From NCBI GenBank assembly GCA_007123455.1, contig SKKZ01000190.1:1-5318 (forward strand): 5,318 nucleotides of DNA, read 5' to 3'. A model generated the notes under the pieces. That model saw nothing but the letters and a program-made list of their open reading frames with translations. It made no database searches and was not told the origin of the DNA. The DNA is from Coriobacteriia bacterium (GTDB lineage: Bacteria > Actinomycetota > Coriobacteriia > Anaerosomatales > SLCP01). Made by a program: the position numbers and the translations under genes. This document shows positions 1 through 5,166 of the stretch, one piece after another. Positions within the stretch are counted from its first letter, which is position 1. Each line of letters opens with the position of its first letter.

Positions 1-217
1 GCACCCGATTGGAGTCCGAGATGCGCTCGGGGGGCAACGGGACCTCGCGCAGGTCGATGGCCAGGCCGATTCCGGCAACTTCGGCTGCGACCGTCTCGAC
101 CGCCTCGCGCGCGGCCTCCCAGGTCGAAGCGCACCTGTCGCACGTCTCGCCCGCTACCACGAGGCGCTCGACCTCGACGGTCACGCGAGCACCACCCGAA
201 CAGCAGCCGGTCATCAT
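1..217 (-). CDS. DUF2703-like CxxC protein, N-terminal part (cut by window edge)
   Basis: This frame stays open from an ATG at 217 to the window edge, giving 72 codons of an unfinished gene. An in-frame TGA lies about 24 nt upstream, so the start is one of two adjacent ATGs (217 or 214). A GGGAG sits 2 nt before the first and 5 nt before the second, which slightly favours 214. The product begins MMTGCCSGG, then ERLVVAGETCDRC (Cys26 and Cys29, a CxxC), a helical stretch rich in Glu and Ala, and IDLREVPLPPERISDSN. From memory this resembles the DUF2703 family, small proteins thought to be thioredoxin-like and often found near metal or arsenic resistance genes. The function is unknown. The CxxC could be redox-active or bind metal. 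The gene is separated from mazF by 82 nt, so co-transcription is uncertain. The family call is by eye. Confidence 0.68.
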   Translation of the reverse strand, partial: MMTGCCSGGARVTVEVERLVVAGETCDRCASTWEAAREAVETVAAEVAGIGLAIDLREVPLPPERISDSNRV

Positions 218-253
218 CGCTCCCTGGGCATGAGCACAGTCTCAACGTCCGCA

Positions 254-282
254 AGTATGGCGCGCGTCAGGGGGAATCGCCA
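254..282 (-). promoter_or_regulatory. Weak candidate promoter for the DUF2703-like gene
   Basis: On the minus strand, TGGCGA (282-277) and CATACT (259-254) are separated by 17 nt. This would start transcription about 30 nt before the ATG. The -10 is fair but the -35 is poor. It is the best candidate in the gap, no more. Confidence 0.25.
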
Positions 283-290
283 GCGCGCGC
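260..290 (-). terminator. CG-rich inverted repeat after mazF (weak terminator or operator candidate)
   Basis: The arms GCGCGCG and CGCGCGC (plus-strand positions 260-266 and 284-290) can form a 7-bp stem with a 17-nt loop, shortly after the mazF stop. There is no T-run, and alternating CG pairs with itself easily, so the terminator call is weak. It also overlaps the candidate promoter of the next gene and could act there instead. Confidence 0.25.
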
Positions 291-299
291 GCCTCGTGT

Positions 300-635
300 T
301 CAGTACACGCAGGCATCGAGAATCGAAAGTGTCTCGTCGACGACCGGCTCGGGAGCCCGGCCGATGCGCCGTGCGTCACGCGCTCGGTAGTCGACCGATC
401 TGACCTGCTCGACCATCACGAAACCCGTGACGTTACCGCCCTCAGGAATAGGCACGTGAAACGGATAGCCGCGGCGTGTCTTGGTCACCGGGCACACGAT
501 GCAAAGCCCCGTGCGATCGTTGAAAAGGTCCTTGCTGAGAACGAGCGCGGGGCGTCGTCCCTGCTGCTCGTGTCCGGACTGGGGGTCGAAGCTCAGCGCC
601 ACGAAGTCGCCCTTCTGAGGGACGTATTCGACCAC
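300..635 (-). CDS. mazF: MazF family mRNA interferase toxin
   Basis: This 111-residue protein is a full-length MazF/PemK toxin, a ribosome-independent endoribonuclease that cleaves cellular mRNA at short motifs and halts growth when free of MazE. It aligns by eye over its whole length with E. coli MazF: YVPQKGD, FDPQSGHEQQGRRPALVLS, TGLCIVCPVTKTRRGYPF and VEQVRSVDYRAR each have a counterpart. Arg28 and Thr51 match catalytic Arg29 and Thr52 of E. coli, and Glu23 matches Glu24. Nothing suggests inactivation. The start is GTG at 635, directly after the mazE stop TAA (638-636) with no gap, and its ribosome site lies in the last codons of mazE. Toxin synthesis is therefore probably coupled to antitoxin translation. 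The target motif cannot be read from the sequence. The stop is TGA at 302-300. Confidence 0.96.
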   Translation of the reverse strand: MVEYVPQKGDFVALSFDPQSGHEQQGRRPALVLSKDLFNDRTGLCIVCPVTKTRRGYPFHVPIPEGGNVTGFVMVEQVRSVDYRARDARRIGRAPEPVVDETLSILDACVY

Positions 636-884
636 TTACCAGACCTCCCCGCCTGTCGGAGGGCCCCAGTCAACTTCGCCCGGGTTGTAGTCGGCAGGAA
701 TCTCCCGCACTAGCTGGCCGAGATCATGACCGCCCCGAACACGCCGCACCGGCGTCACGACGATGACCCCGTCGCGCGCCACGACCTCGACGGAGTCGCC
801 AACCTCGATGTCGGCGTCGGAGAGCAACTCCTTGCTAAGACGCAGGCCCTGGCTGTTGCCCCATCTCTGGACCTTCGTAATCAC
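636..884 (-). CDS. mazE: MazE family antitoxin, AbrB-type DNA-binding protein
   Basis: This gene encodes the MazE antitoxin, which binds and inhibits MazF and, as a complex, represses its own promoter. With a GTG start at 884 it has 82 residues, the same length as E. coli MazE. Residues 1-47 form the swapped-hairpin AbrB-like DNA-binding part: KVQRWGNSQGLRLSKEL matches KRWGNSPAVRIP of E. coli. Residues 53-82 are the acidic toxin-wrapping tail, ending VDWGPPTGGEVW (E. coli ends IDWGEPKDKEVW). The GTG is chosen because GGAGGTGATC, an unusually complete Shine-Dalgarno match, ends 3 nt before it and its GGAGG core lies 8 nt upstream. An ATG at 899 in the same frame would put this ribosome site inside the gene and add MEVIR, so it is less likely. 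The reading frame also stays open far upstream through the decayed module, but that part is not protein-like. Confidence 0.94.
   Translation of the reverse strand: MITKVQRWGNSQGLRLSKELLSDADIEVGDSVEVVARDGVIVVTPVRRVRGGHDLGQLVREIPADYNPGEVDWGPPTGGEVW
644..648 (-). promoter_or_regulatory. Ribosome binding site of mazF inside mazE
   Basis: GGAGG at 648-644 lies 8 nt before the mazF GTG, inside the GEV codons at the end of mazE. Because mazF has a non-ATG start directly after the mazE stop, this site fixes the mazF start and supports translational coupling. Confidence 0.8.
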
Positions 885-887
885 TCT

Positions 888-897
888 GATCACCTCC
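888..897 (-). promoter_or_regulatory. Extended Shine-Dalgarno deciding the mazE start
   Basis: GGAGGTGATC at 897-888 is complementary to almost the full anti-Shine-Dalgarno tail of typical bacterial 16S rRNA. Its GGAGG core lies 8 nt before the GTG at 884. It selects that GTG over the in-frame ATG at 899. Confidence 0.8.
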
Positions 898-898
898 A

Positions 899-919
899 TG
901 GCTATCCGAAGTATAGCCA
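899..919. promoter_or_regulatory. Palindromic operator candidate of mazEF
   Basis: Perfect 7-bp arms TGGCTAT and ATAGCCA (899-905 and 913-919) flank a 7-nt centre. The palindrome covers the -10 box and the expected transcription start of mazEF, where binding of the MazE-MazF complex would block polymerase. Autorepression through promoter palindromes is established for mazEF systems; this particular site is inferred. Confidence 0.6.
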
Positions 920-938
920 ATGTCACCGAGGTGGGCAA
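910..938 (-). promoter_or_regulatory. Promoter of mazEF
   Basis: TTGCCC (938-933) and TATACT (915-910) are separated by 17 nt, close to the housekeeping sigma consensus. Transcription would start near 903 and leave a leader of roughly 20 nt carrying the ribosome site. It is the best promoter in the window and lies inside the former toxin gene of the decayed module. Confidence 0.72.
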
Positions 939-948
939 TGCCACCGAG
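918..948. repeat. Near-perfect 13-bp tandem repeat over the mazEF -35 region
   Basis: CAATGTCACCGAG (918-930) and CAATGCCACCGAG (936-948) differ at one base and are 18 bp apart start to start. Together they span the -35 box and most of the spacer. They may be extra binding sites for MazE-MazF, or a small duplication at the junction where the older toxin gene was lost. Confidence 0.6.
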
Positions 949-973
949 CGGCAAAGCGTACTGGAAGACTCAT
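923..973 (-). pseudogene. Remnant of a ParE/RelE-type toxin gene (first codons only)
   Basis: An ATG at 973 overlaps the stop of the decayed antitoxin in the arrangement ATGA, the usual coupling of an antitoxin to its toxin. The frame reads MSLPVRFAAR, which looks like the first beta strand of toxins paired with Unstab_antitox antitoxins. After about ten codons it runs into the mazEF promoter repeats, reads WHCPPR and stops at TGA (925-923). A working toxin would need roughly 80 to 100 residues. The rest is not found beyond mazF, where only 82 noncoding bases lie before the next gene, so the gene was truncated rather than interrupted by insertion. The short match means the family call rests mainly on position. 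Confidence 0.5.
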
Positions 974-1194
974 TCGTGCGCTGCCCGCGCCTGGGCGAAG
1001 ACTTCGTCCATCGGAATCGGGATGACTCTGCCGGACTCGATCTCATCGCGGCGATGCTCAACTTCCTCGAGCTACAGCTGCTCGATTTCCCTCTCCGGGA
1101 GGTCATCGAGGCTGGCAAGCAGCTCACGAGCAAGATTCGCTTGGCGCGTCGGATCAAGTCGCAGTGCCTCGCGAGTGAACTCATCGATGGTCAT
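970..1194 (-). pseudogene. Addiction-module antitoxin (Unstab_antitox type) broken by an in-frame TAG
   Basis: The frame from ATG at 1194 to TGA at 972-970 has 74 sense positions with one internal stop, TAG at 1074-1072 (codon 41). Before it reads MTIDEFTREALRLDPTRQ and LARELLASLDDLPEREIEQL. After it reads LEEVEHRRDEIESGRVIPIP and MDEVFAQARAAHE. This is the whole layout of small antitoxins of the addiction-module family PF09720/TIGR02574, which typically carry a LW.EE.E.R..E...G...PIP pattern. Codon 41 falls on the conserved Trp, so one G-to-A change (TGG to TAG) explains the break. An AGGAG 8 nt before the ATG is intact, so a 40-residue fragment may still be made. The linked toxin is also reduced to a stub, so the module is dead. 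A sequencing error at this base is the main alternative. Confidence 0.82.
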
Positions 1195-1230
1195 CGCGCC
1201 AACTCCTGCAGTCGCGTCAGGGACGAGACC

Positions 1231-1260
1231 ATTATCCGCCCCGGTCTTAACGTAGCCGAA
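1231..1260 (-). promoter_or_regulatory. Candidate promoter of the decayed antitoxin module
   Basis: GATAAT (1236-1231) is a good -10 box. The best upstream partner, TTCGGC (1260-1255) at 18 nt, is a poor -35. Its position about 40 nt before the antitoxin start is sensible. Confidence 0.35.
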
Positions 1261-1267
1261 CCGTGTT

Positions 1268-1290
1268 CCGACCTGCTCGCGGCAGGCCAG
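1268..1290 (-). terminator. Stem-loop after thrS, possible terminator without a T-run
   Basis: On the minus strand, CTGGCCTGC (1290-1282) pairs with GCAGGTCGG (1276-1268) around a CGCGA loop. This gives a 9-bp stem with two G-U pairs, beginning 24 nt after the thrS stop. No T-run follows, so intrinsic termination is uncertain. Confidence 0.4.
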
Positions 1291-1314
1291 TCTGCGTCCT
1301 TTACGTCGGGTTAT

Positions 1315-3219
1315 CTACCCGACCACCTTCTCCGCGAACTCCGCCACGCCCATCTGGCCGATGTCGCCTTCGGTCCGCTCGCGCACGGCGACCAGGTCGC
1401 CCTCGGCCTCTTTGTCGCCCACCACGAGCATGTAGGGGACCTTCTGCTGCTGGGCCTTGGCGATCTTGACGCGCATCGGCTCCTGCTCCTCGTAGACCTC
1501 CACGCGCACGCCGGCGACCTCGAGCCGCTCGCGCACCGACTCGGCATGCTCGAGGTGCCTGTCGGCGATCGGGATGACGACCGCCTGTACCGGCGCGAGC
1601 CACACCGGGAACGCGCCTGCGTAGTGCTCGATCAGTATGCCGAGGAACCGCTCCATGCTGCCGAGGATCGTGCGGTGCAGCATGAACGGCTGCGCCTCGG
1701 TGTTCTCGGCCGTGCGGTAGGTCATGTCGAAGCGCTCGGGGTTGTTGAAGTCGACCTGGATGGTCGCGGTCTGCCACGTCCGCCCGATGGCGTCGCGCAG
1801 CTTGATGTCGATCTTCGGGCCGTAGAACGCGCCGTCGCCCTCGTTGATCTCGTATTCCTGGCCGCGCTGCTCGAGCGCATCTTTGAGGCCGTTGGTGGCG
1901 ACCTCCCACATCTCATCGGAGCCCATCGACTTCTCGGGCCGGGTCGATACCTCGGCGGTGTACTCGAAGCCGAACTCGCCGTTCACGTAGTCCACCAGTT
2001 CCAGCATCTTCATGACCTCGGGGGTCACCTGCTCGGCGGTGCAGAAGATGTGCGCGTCGTCCTGCGTGAACCCGCGGGCGCGCATGAGCCCGTGCACCAC
2101 GCCGGAAAGCTCGTGGCGGTACACCGTGCCGAACTCGAACATCCGCCACGGCAGGTCGCGGTAGGAGACGATGTCGTTCTTGTAGATCATGATGTGGCCC
2201 GGGCAGTTCATCGGTTTGATGCCGTAGTCGGCGACCTTACCCTCGCCCTCGTCGACCTGGAAGAAGTACATGTTCTCGCGGTAGTTGTCCCAGTGGCCCG
2301 AGGTCTTCCACACGTCGGCCTTGTACACGTGCGGGGTGATGACCTCGTCGTACCCGCGCCGGTAGAGCTCCTGGCGCAGCCACTCCTGGATGATGCGCAG
2401 CACGCGCGCGCCCTTGGGATGGTAGAGCGGCAGCCCCGCGCCGGCCTCCTCGTGCAGGCTGAACAGGTCGAGCTCCTTGCCGAGCTTGCGGTGGTCGCGC
2501 CGCTCGGCCTCGGAGATGCGCTCGAGGTAGGCGTCGAGCTCCTTCTGCGTGAACCACGCGGTGCCGTAGATGCGCTGTAGCATCGGACGTTCGTTGTCCC
2601 CGCGCCAGTACGCGCCGGCAAGCTTCATGAGCTTGAATGCGCCGATCTTGCCGGTGTGCGGGATGTGCGGACCGCGGCACAGGTCGGTGAACACGCCCTC
2701 GCGGTAGACCGAGATCGTATCGCCCTCGGGAATCTCCTCGATGAGCTCCTGTTTGAAGGGGTCGCCTTCGAAGAGGTCCCAGGCCTCGAGTTTGGTGAGC
2801 TCCGAGCGCTCGAACGGGCGCTCCTCGGAGATGATCTGGCGCATGCGCTCCTCGATGGCTTCGAGGTCGTCGGGGGTGAGCTGCTTGTCGATGCGGAAGT
2901 CGTAGTAGAAGCCGTCCTCGATGTCCGGTCCCACGCCGAAGTTCGCCTCCGGGTAGAGCGTCTTGATGGCCTCGGCCATGACGTGCGCGGCCGAGTGACG
3001 CAGCAGGTGGAGCGCCTCAGGTGAGCGGTCGGTGACGATCTCGACGGTGTCGCCATCGGTAAGCGTGTGCTCGAGGTCGACCTCGTCGCCGTCGACCTTG
3101 CCGGCGAGTGCGGCCTGCGCGAGGCGCGGACCGATCGCCGACGCCAGGTCGAGCACGGTCGCACCCTCGGGCACGTGCTTCTCGCTTCCGTCGGGCAGTC
3201 TGACCGCGATCTCAGGCAT
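1315..3219 (-). CDS. thrS: Threonyl-tRNA synthetase
   Basis: This 634-residue cytoplasmic enzyme charges tRNA-Thr with threonine and hydrolyses mischarged Ser-tRNA-Thr; E. coli ThrS has 642 residues. The order is TGS domain (about 1-62), editing domain with HSAAH (His75, His79) and DLCRGPH (Cys181, His185), class II catalytic core (about 245-540) and anticodon-binding domain (about 542-634). The zinc ligands that select threonine are Cys339 (MNCPGH), His390 (DDAHIF) and His515 (MLHRT). Motif 2 begins YRHE (367-370) and the motif 3 Arg is Arg524 (SMERF). All key residues are present. The ATG at 3219 follows GAGGAGAGG at a normal distance and starts the TGS domain. An upstream in-frame GTG at 3252 lies in the leader hairpin, lacks a ribosome site and adds a tail outside the family. 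The stop is TAG. It is probably transcribed partly from upstream and partly on its own; no clear promoter is seen. Confidence 0.98.
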   Translation of the reverse strand: MPEIAVRLPDGSEKHVPEGATVLDLASAIGPRLAQAALAGKVDGDEVDLEHTLTDGDTVEIVTDRSPEALHLLRHSAAHVMAEAIKTLYPEANFGVGPDIEDGFYYDFRIDKQLTPDDLEAIEERMRQIISEERPFERSELTKLEAWDLFEGDPFKQELIEEIPEGDTISVYREGVFTDLCRGPHIPHTGKIGAFKLMKLAGAYWRGDNERPMLQRIYGTAWFTQKELDAYLERISEAERRDHRKLGKELDLFSLHEEAGAGLPLYHPKGARVLRIIQEWLRQELYRRGYDEVITPHVYKADVWKTSGHWDNYRENMYFFQVDEGEGKVADYGIKPMNCPGHIMIYKNDIVSYRDLPWRMFEFGTVYRHELSGVVHGLMRARGFTQDDAHIFCTAEQVTPEVMKMLELVDYVNGEFGFEYTAEVSTRPEKSMGSDEMWEVATNGLKDALEQRGQEYEINEGDGAFYGPKIDIKLRDAIGRTWQTATIQVDFNNPERFDMTYRTAENTEAQPFMLHRTILGSMERFLGILIEHYAGAFPVWLAPVQAVVIPIADRHLEHAESVRERLEVAGVRVEVYEEQEPMRVKIAKAQQQKVPYMLVVGDKEAEGDLVAVRERTEGDIGQMGVAEFAEKVVG

Positions 3220-3249
3220 GTGTGGCCTCTCCTCGGCTGATAGACACAG

Positions 3250-3271
3250 CACCCCGCCGATGGGCGGGGTG
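3250..3271 (-). terminator. Strong GC hairpin in the thrS leader (terminator or attenuator candidate)
   Basis: On the minus strand, CACCCCGCC (3271-3263) and GGCGGGGTG (3258-3250) form a perfect 9-bp stem with the 4-nt loop CATC, between the zinc-ribbon gene and thrS. It is followed by CTGTGTCTATC, a poor U-tract. It may end transcription of the upstream gene, or limit read-through into thrS. An upstream GGGCGGG (3299-3293) could pair with CCCGCCC (3268-3262) instead and disrupt the stem. Confidence 0.55.
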
Positions 3272-3298
3272 ACGGTTACGGGCCTTCTCTAGCCCGCC

Positions 3299-3733
3299 CT
3301 ACTGCTTGGTCTTGCAGTACGGACAGACACCCCAGTTCAGTCTAAGCGGGTTGCCGCACTCGATGCACGGCTTGCGCAACTTCTTCATGCAGTACGGGCA
3401 GAGGAGGAACTCCTTCTCCACCGGCTTGTGACACGACGGGCATGTCGTGAGGTCGCGCTGCAGGGAGACCTCCTTGGCACGGATCTCAAGGTCGCGCTCG
3501 CGCGCATCGGCAAGAAACTCCGGCGGACGGGCCACCAGGTAGACGATGATGCCGGCGACGGGAAAGAGCAGCACGGCGAGCGCCCAGAACCAGCCCATGG
3601 CTCCGCGGCGGTCGGCGTCGCGGTAAGTCCAGAAAACAAGGGCGAAGTGGAGGACGACGAAGAAGAGGGAGCACAGGTTACGCGCGAGGATGAACTCACC
3701 ACTTGTGGTGATCGGATCGAGTAGCCCGTCCAT
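3299..3733 (-). CDS. Small membrane protein with C-terminal double zinc ribbon
   Basis: I recognise the domains but no named gene. From the ATG at 3733 the product has 144 residues. Two hydrophobic helices are predicted, at about 19-37 (LCSLFFVVLHFALVFW) and 45-68 (GWFWALAVLLFPVAGIIVYLV), joined by the charged loop TYRDADRRGAM. A charged linker (about 69-95) follows. Then come four CxxC pairs at Cys98/101, 112/115, 123/126 and 137/140: a double zinc ribbon, probably holding two zinc ions on one face of the membrane. Such anchored zinc ribbons occur in many bacteria with unknown roles. A GTG at 3754 would add seven residues, but it has no ribosome site and lies within a leader repeat. The ATG has a GGGAGG only 2 nt away, unusually close, so the start is not certain. 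It has its own candidate promoter and ends 79 nt before thrS. Confidence 0.82.
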   Translation of the reverse strand: MDGLLDPITTSGEFILARNLCSLFFVVLHFALVFWTYRDADRRGAMGWFWALAVLLFPVAGIIVYLVARPPEFLADARERDLEIRAKEVSLQRDLTTCPSCHKPVEKEFLLCPYCMKKLRKPCIECGNPLRLNWGVCPYCKTKQ

Positions 3734-3747
3734 GTCCTCCCTTTCGC

Positions 3748-3786
3748 GCGACACGCCGGAACGGCCGGCTTCAGCGACACGCCGGA
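3748..3786. repeat. Two exact 13-bp direct repeats in the leader of the zinc-ribbon gene
   Basis: GCGACACGCCGGA occurs at 3748-3760 and 3774-3786 on the plus strand, identical and 26 bp apart start to start, with 13 bp between. Both lie between the candidate -10 box and the ATG at 3733. They could be tandem binding sites or a short duplication. The downstream copy contains the alternative GTG start. Confidence 0.65.
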
Positions 3787-3794
3787 CTAGAGGG

Positions 3795-3823
3795 ATTCTA
3801 GCAGAACACGCGGGTGGGTCCTA
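3795..3823 (-). promoter_or_regulatory. Extended -10 promoter candidate for the zinc-ribbon gene
   Basis: TGCTAGAAT (3803-3795) is an extended -10 element with a TAGAAT box matching consensus at five of six bases. Upstream only weak -35 matches exist (TAGGAC at 3823-3818, 17 nt away), as extended -10 promoters allow. The -10 box also lies in a small inverted repeat, CTAGA then TCTAG. Transcription would start near 3788, giving a leader of about 55 nt that contains both 13-bp repeats. Confidence 0.5.
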
Positions 3824-3832
3824 CGTCCGCCC

Positions 3833-5155
3833 TCACGCCTCGGCAGCCGTCCGGATACTGCCGGTCACAATGGCGCCGGCGGTCGGGTTGCCTGGAAGCG
3901 CACCCTCGATACCGGCCGCAACACTCTCCGCAATCTCGGGCCGCTCCCCTGTCACATGCTCGACCACACCGGCGAGTTCGGCCGCCGGCATCGCGCGCGG
4001 CGAATCGGGTTCGACGACGACGAAACCACTCGCGACCGGCGCGAGTGCGAAGACGATGCCGGCGGCATCCTTGTCGGCGAGTACTCCGAGTACGATCGTC
4101 GGACGCATGGCCGGGTCGGGCCATGCAGCGGTGATAGCGCGCGCGAGCACCGCGGCGCCCTCAGGGTTGTGGGCGGCGTCCGCGACCAGCCACGGATCGC
4201 GACGCAGCACCTGAAAACGGCGGGGAAAGGTGGTCGCAGCGACGGCGGCGCGCAACGTCTCGACATCGAGCCCCCGGCCGAGAAATGCCTCGGCAGCCGC
4301 AACGGCGGTGGCGACGTTTGCGGCCTGATACGCGGGCGCATGCACCTCGAGGCCGGTGTAGGTGGACTTGGTGCCGGCGATGTCAACGCGCGTCATGCCG
4401 TCGGGCGCCGTCGGCATGGAGGTCGCCACGTAACGCACCGTCTCGGGCTCGGCGACGGGGCTTGCCATGGACCCGGACCGCACCGCGCGCATCGGCGCGG
4501 TCGCGCCAATAGCACGTAGGTGCGTGCGAAACACCATCTCCACGCCGATGGTCCCCGGCCCGAGCACCGCCACGCTCGCGGGCTCGATGATATGCGCTTT
4601 GTCGGCGGCGATCTCCTCGCGCGTGCCTCCGAGATGCTCGGTGTGATCGAGCGCCACCCCGGTGATAACGGCCACAGCGGGCTCGACGACGCTGGTGGCG
4701 TCCCATCTGCCGCCCATCCCGACCTCGAGCACGGCGGCCTCGACCCCGCACTCGCGGAAGAGCCAGAGCGCGGCGGCGGTGAGTATCTCGAACTCGGTAG
4801 GAGTTACGTCTGCCCTTCGCGCAGCGGCGACCGCCTCGGCGATGCCGGTAGCGAACATGGTCTCGGAGACGGGCACTCCCCCGCAGGTGATCCGCTCGGT
4901 GTAGGAGTGCAGCTCGGGACTCGTGTACGCACCCGTGTTCACGCCGTGGGTCTCGAGGATGGCAGCGATAAGGCGCGTGACCGAGGACTTGCCGTTAGTG
5001 CCGGCCACCTGGATCGACACGAACGTGTCCTGCGGCCGCCCCATCTCCTCGGCCATCGCGCGGATGGGCTCGAGCGAGGGATTGATGCCGAAGATGAGTG
5101 CGTCGTTAAGTGTCTGCACGGCTTCGTCGTACCCGAACGATGATTCACTGGTCAT
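3833..5155 (-). CDS. folC: Folylpolyglutamate synthase / dihydrofolate synthase (Mur ligase family)
   Basis: This 440-residue cytoplasmic enzyme uses ATP to join glutamate to folates, and in many bacteria also to dihydropteroate to make dihydrofolate. The sequence cannot show whether it has one or both activities. The FolC landmarks are in order: the P-loop AGTNGKSS (51-58), YTSPELHSYTERI (77-89), LEVGMGGRWDATS (143-155), LDHTEHLG (169-176), AADKAHII (183-190) whose Lys186 fits the carbamylated lysine, FPRRFQVL (310-317), DAAHNPEGA (326-334) and LADKD (359-363). The length is normal. The P-loop reads GKSS where GKGS is commoner, and DKAH replaces the usual EKAG; both look tolerable. The ATG at 5155 is preceded by AGGGGG, with 7 nt between. 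That ribosome site overlaps the valS stop 11 nt upstream, so folC is probably co-transcribed with valS. The stop is TGA. Confidence 0.96.
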   Translation of the reverse strand: MTSESSFGYDEAVQTLNDALIFGINPSLEPIRAMAEEMGRPQDTFVSIQVAGTNGKSSVTRLIAAILETHGVNTGAYTSPELHSYTERITCGGVPVSETMFATGIAEAVAAARRADVTPTEFEILTAAALWLFRECGVEAAVLEVGMGGRWDATSVVEPAVAVITGVALDHTEHLGGTREEIAADKAHIIEPASVAVLGPGTIGVEMVFRTHLRAIGATAPMRAVRSGSMASPVAEPETVRYVATSMPTAPDGMTRVDIAGTKSTYTGLEVHAPAYQAANVATAVAAAEAFLGRGLDVETLRAAVAATTFPRRFQVLRRDPWLVADAAHNPEGAAVLARAITAAWPDPAMRPTIVLGVLADKDAAGIVFALAPVASGFVVVEPDSPRAMPAAELAGVVEHVTGERPEIAESVAAGIEGALPGNPTAGAIVTGSIRTAAEA

Positions 5156-5166
5156 GCGGCGACCCC

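Noticed and set aside
9..233. A 74-codon plus-strand frame at the left edge
   Set aside because: Its Ser/Thr/Arg/Ala-rich product is antisense to the better-supported CxxC protein, which has a ribosome site and a family-like sequence.
1072..1074. The in-frame TAG as pyrrolysine or another recoded codon
   Set aside because: TAG is used as the normal stop of valS, thrS and the zinc-ribbon gene here, the site is a conserved Trp (one base from TAG), and the partner toxin is also destroyed.
636..1184. A 182-codon minus-strand frame as one long antitoxin
   Set aside because: Only the part from GTG 884 matches MazE. The upstream part is an out-of-frame reading of the older antitoxin and of the promoter, and the mazEF promoter and ribosome site lie inside it.
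763..2580. A 605-codon open frame on the plus strand, antisense to thrS, mazE and the decayed module
   Set aside because: It lies opposite well-supported genes, its Leu/Val/His/Asp-rich product is what GC-rich antisense codons give, and it crosses several unrelated genes with no ribosome site or known domain.
3220..3252. Longer thrS start at GTG 3252
   Set aside because: The codon is inside the 9-bp hairpin, has no ribosome site, and adds eleven residues ahead of the normal TGS-domain start; ATG 3219 has a good site.
3220..3298. T-box riboswitch ahead of thrS
   Set aside because: The spacer is only 79 nt and shows no T-box sequence or specifier stem; only the short GC hairpin is present.
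3839..5143. Several plus-strand frames opposite folC (for example 3956-4519 and 4520-5143)
   Set aside because: They are shadows of folC codon structure in GC-rich DNA, with no recognisable domain, while the minus-strand frame carries every FolC motif.
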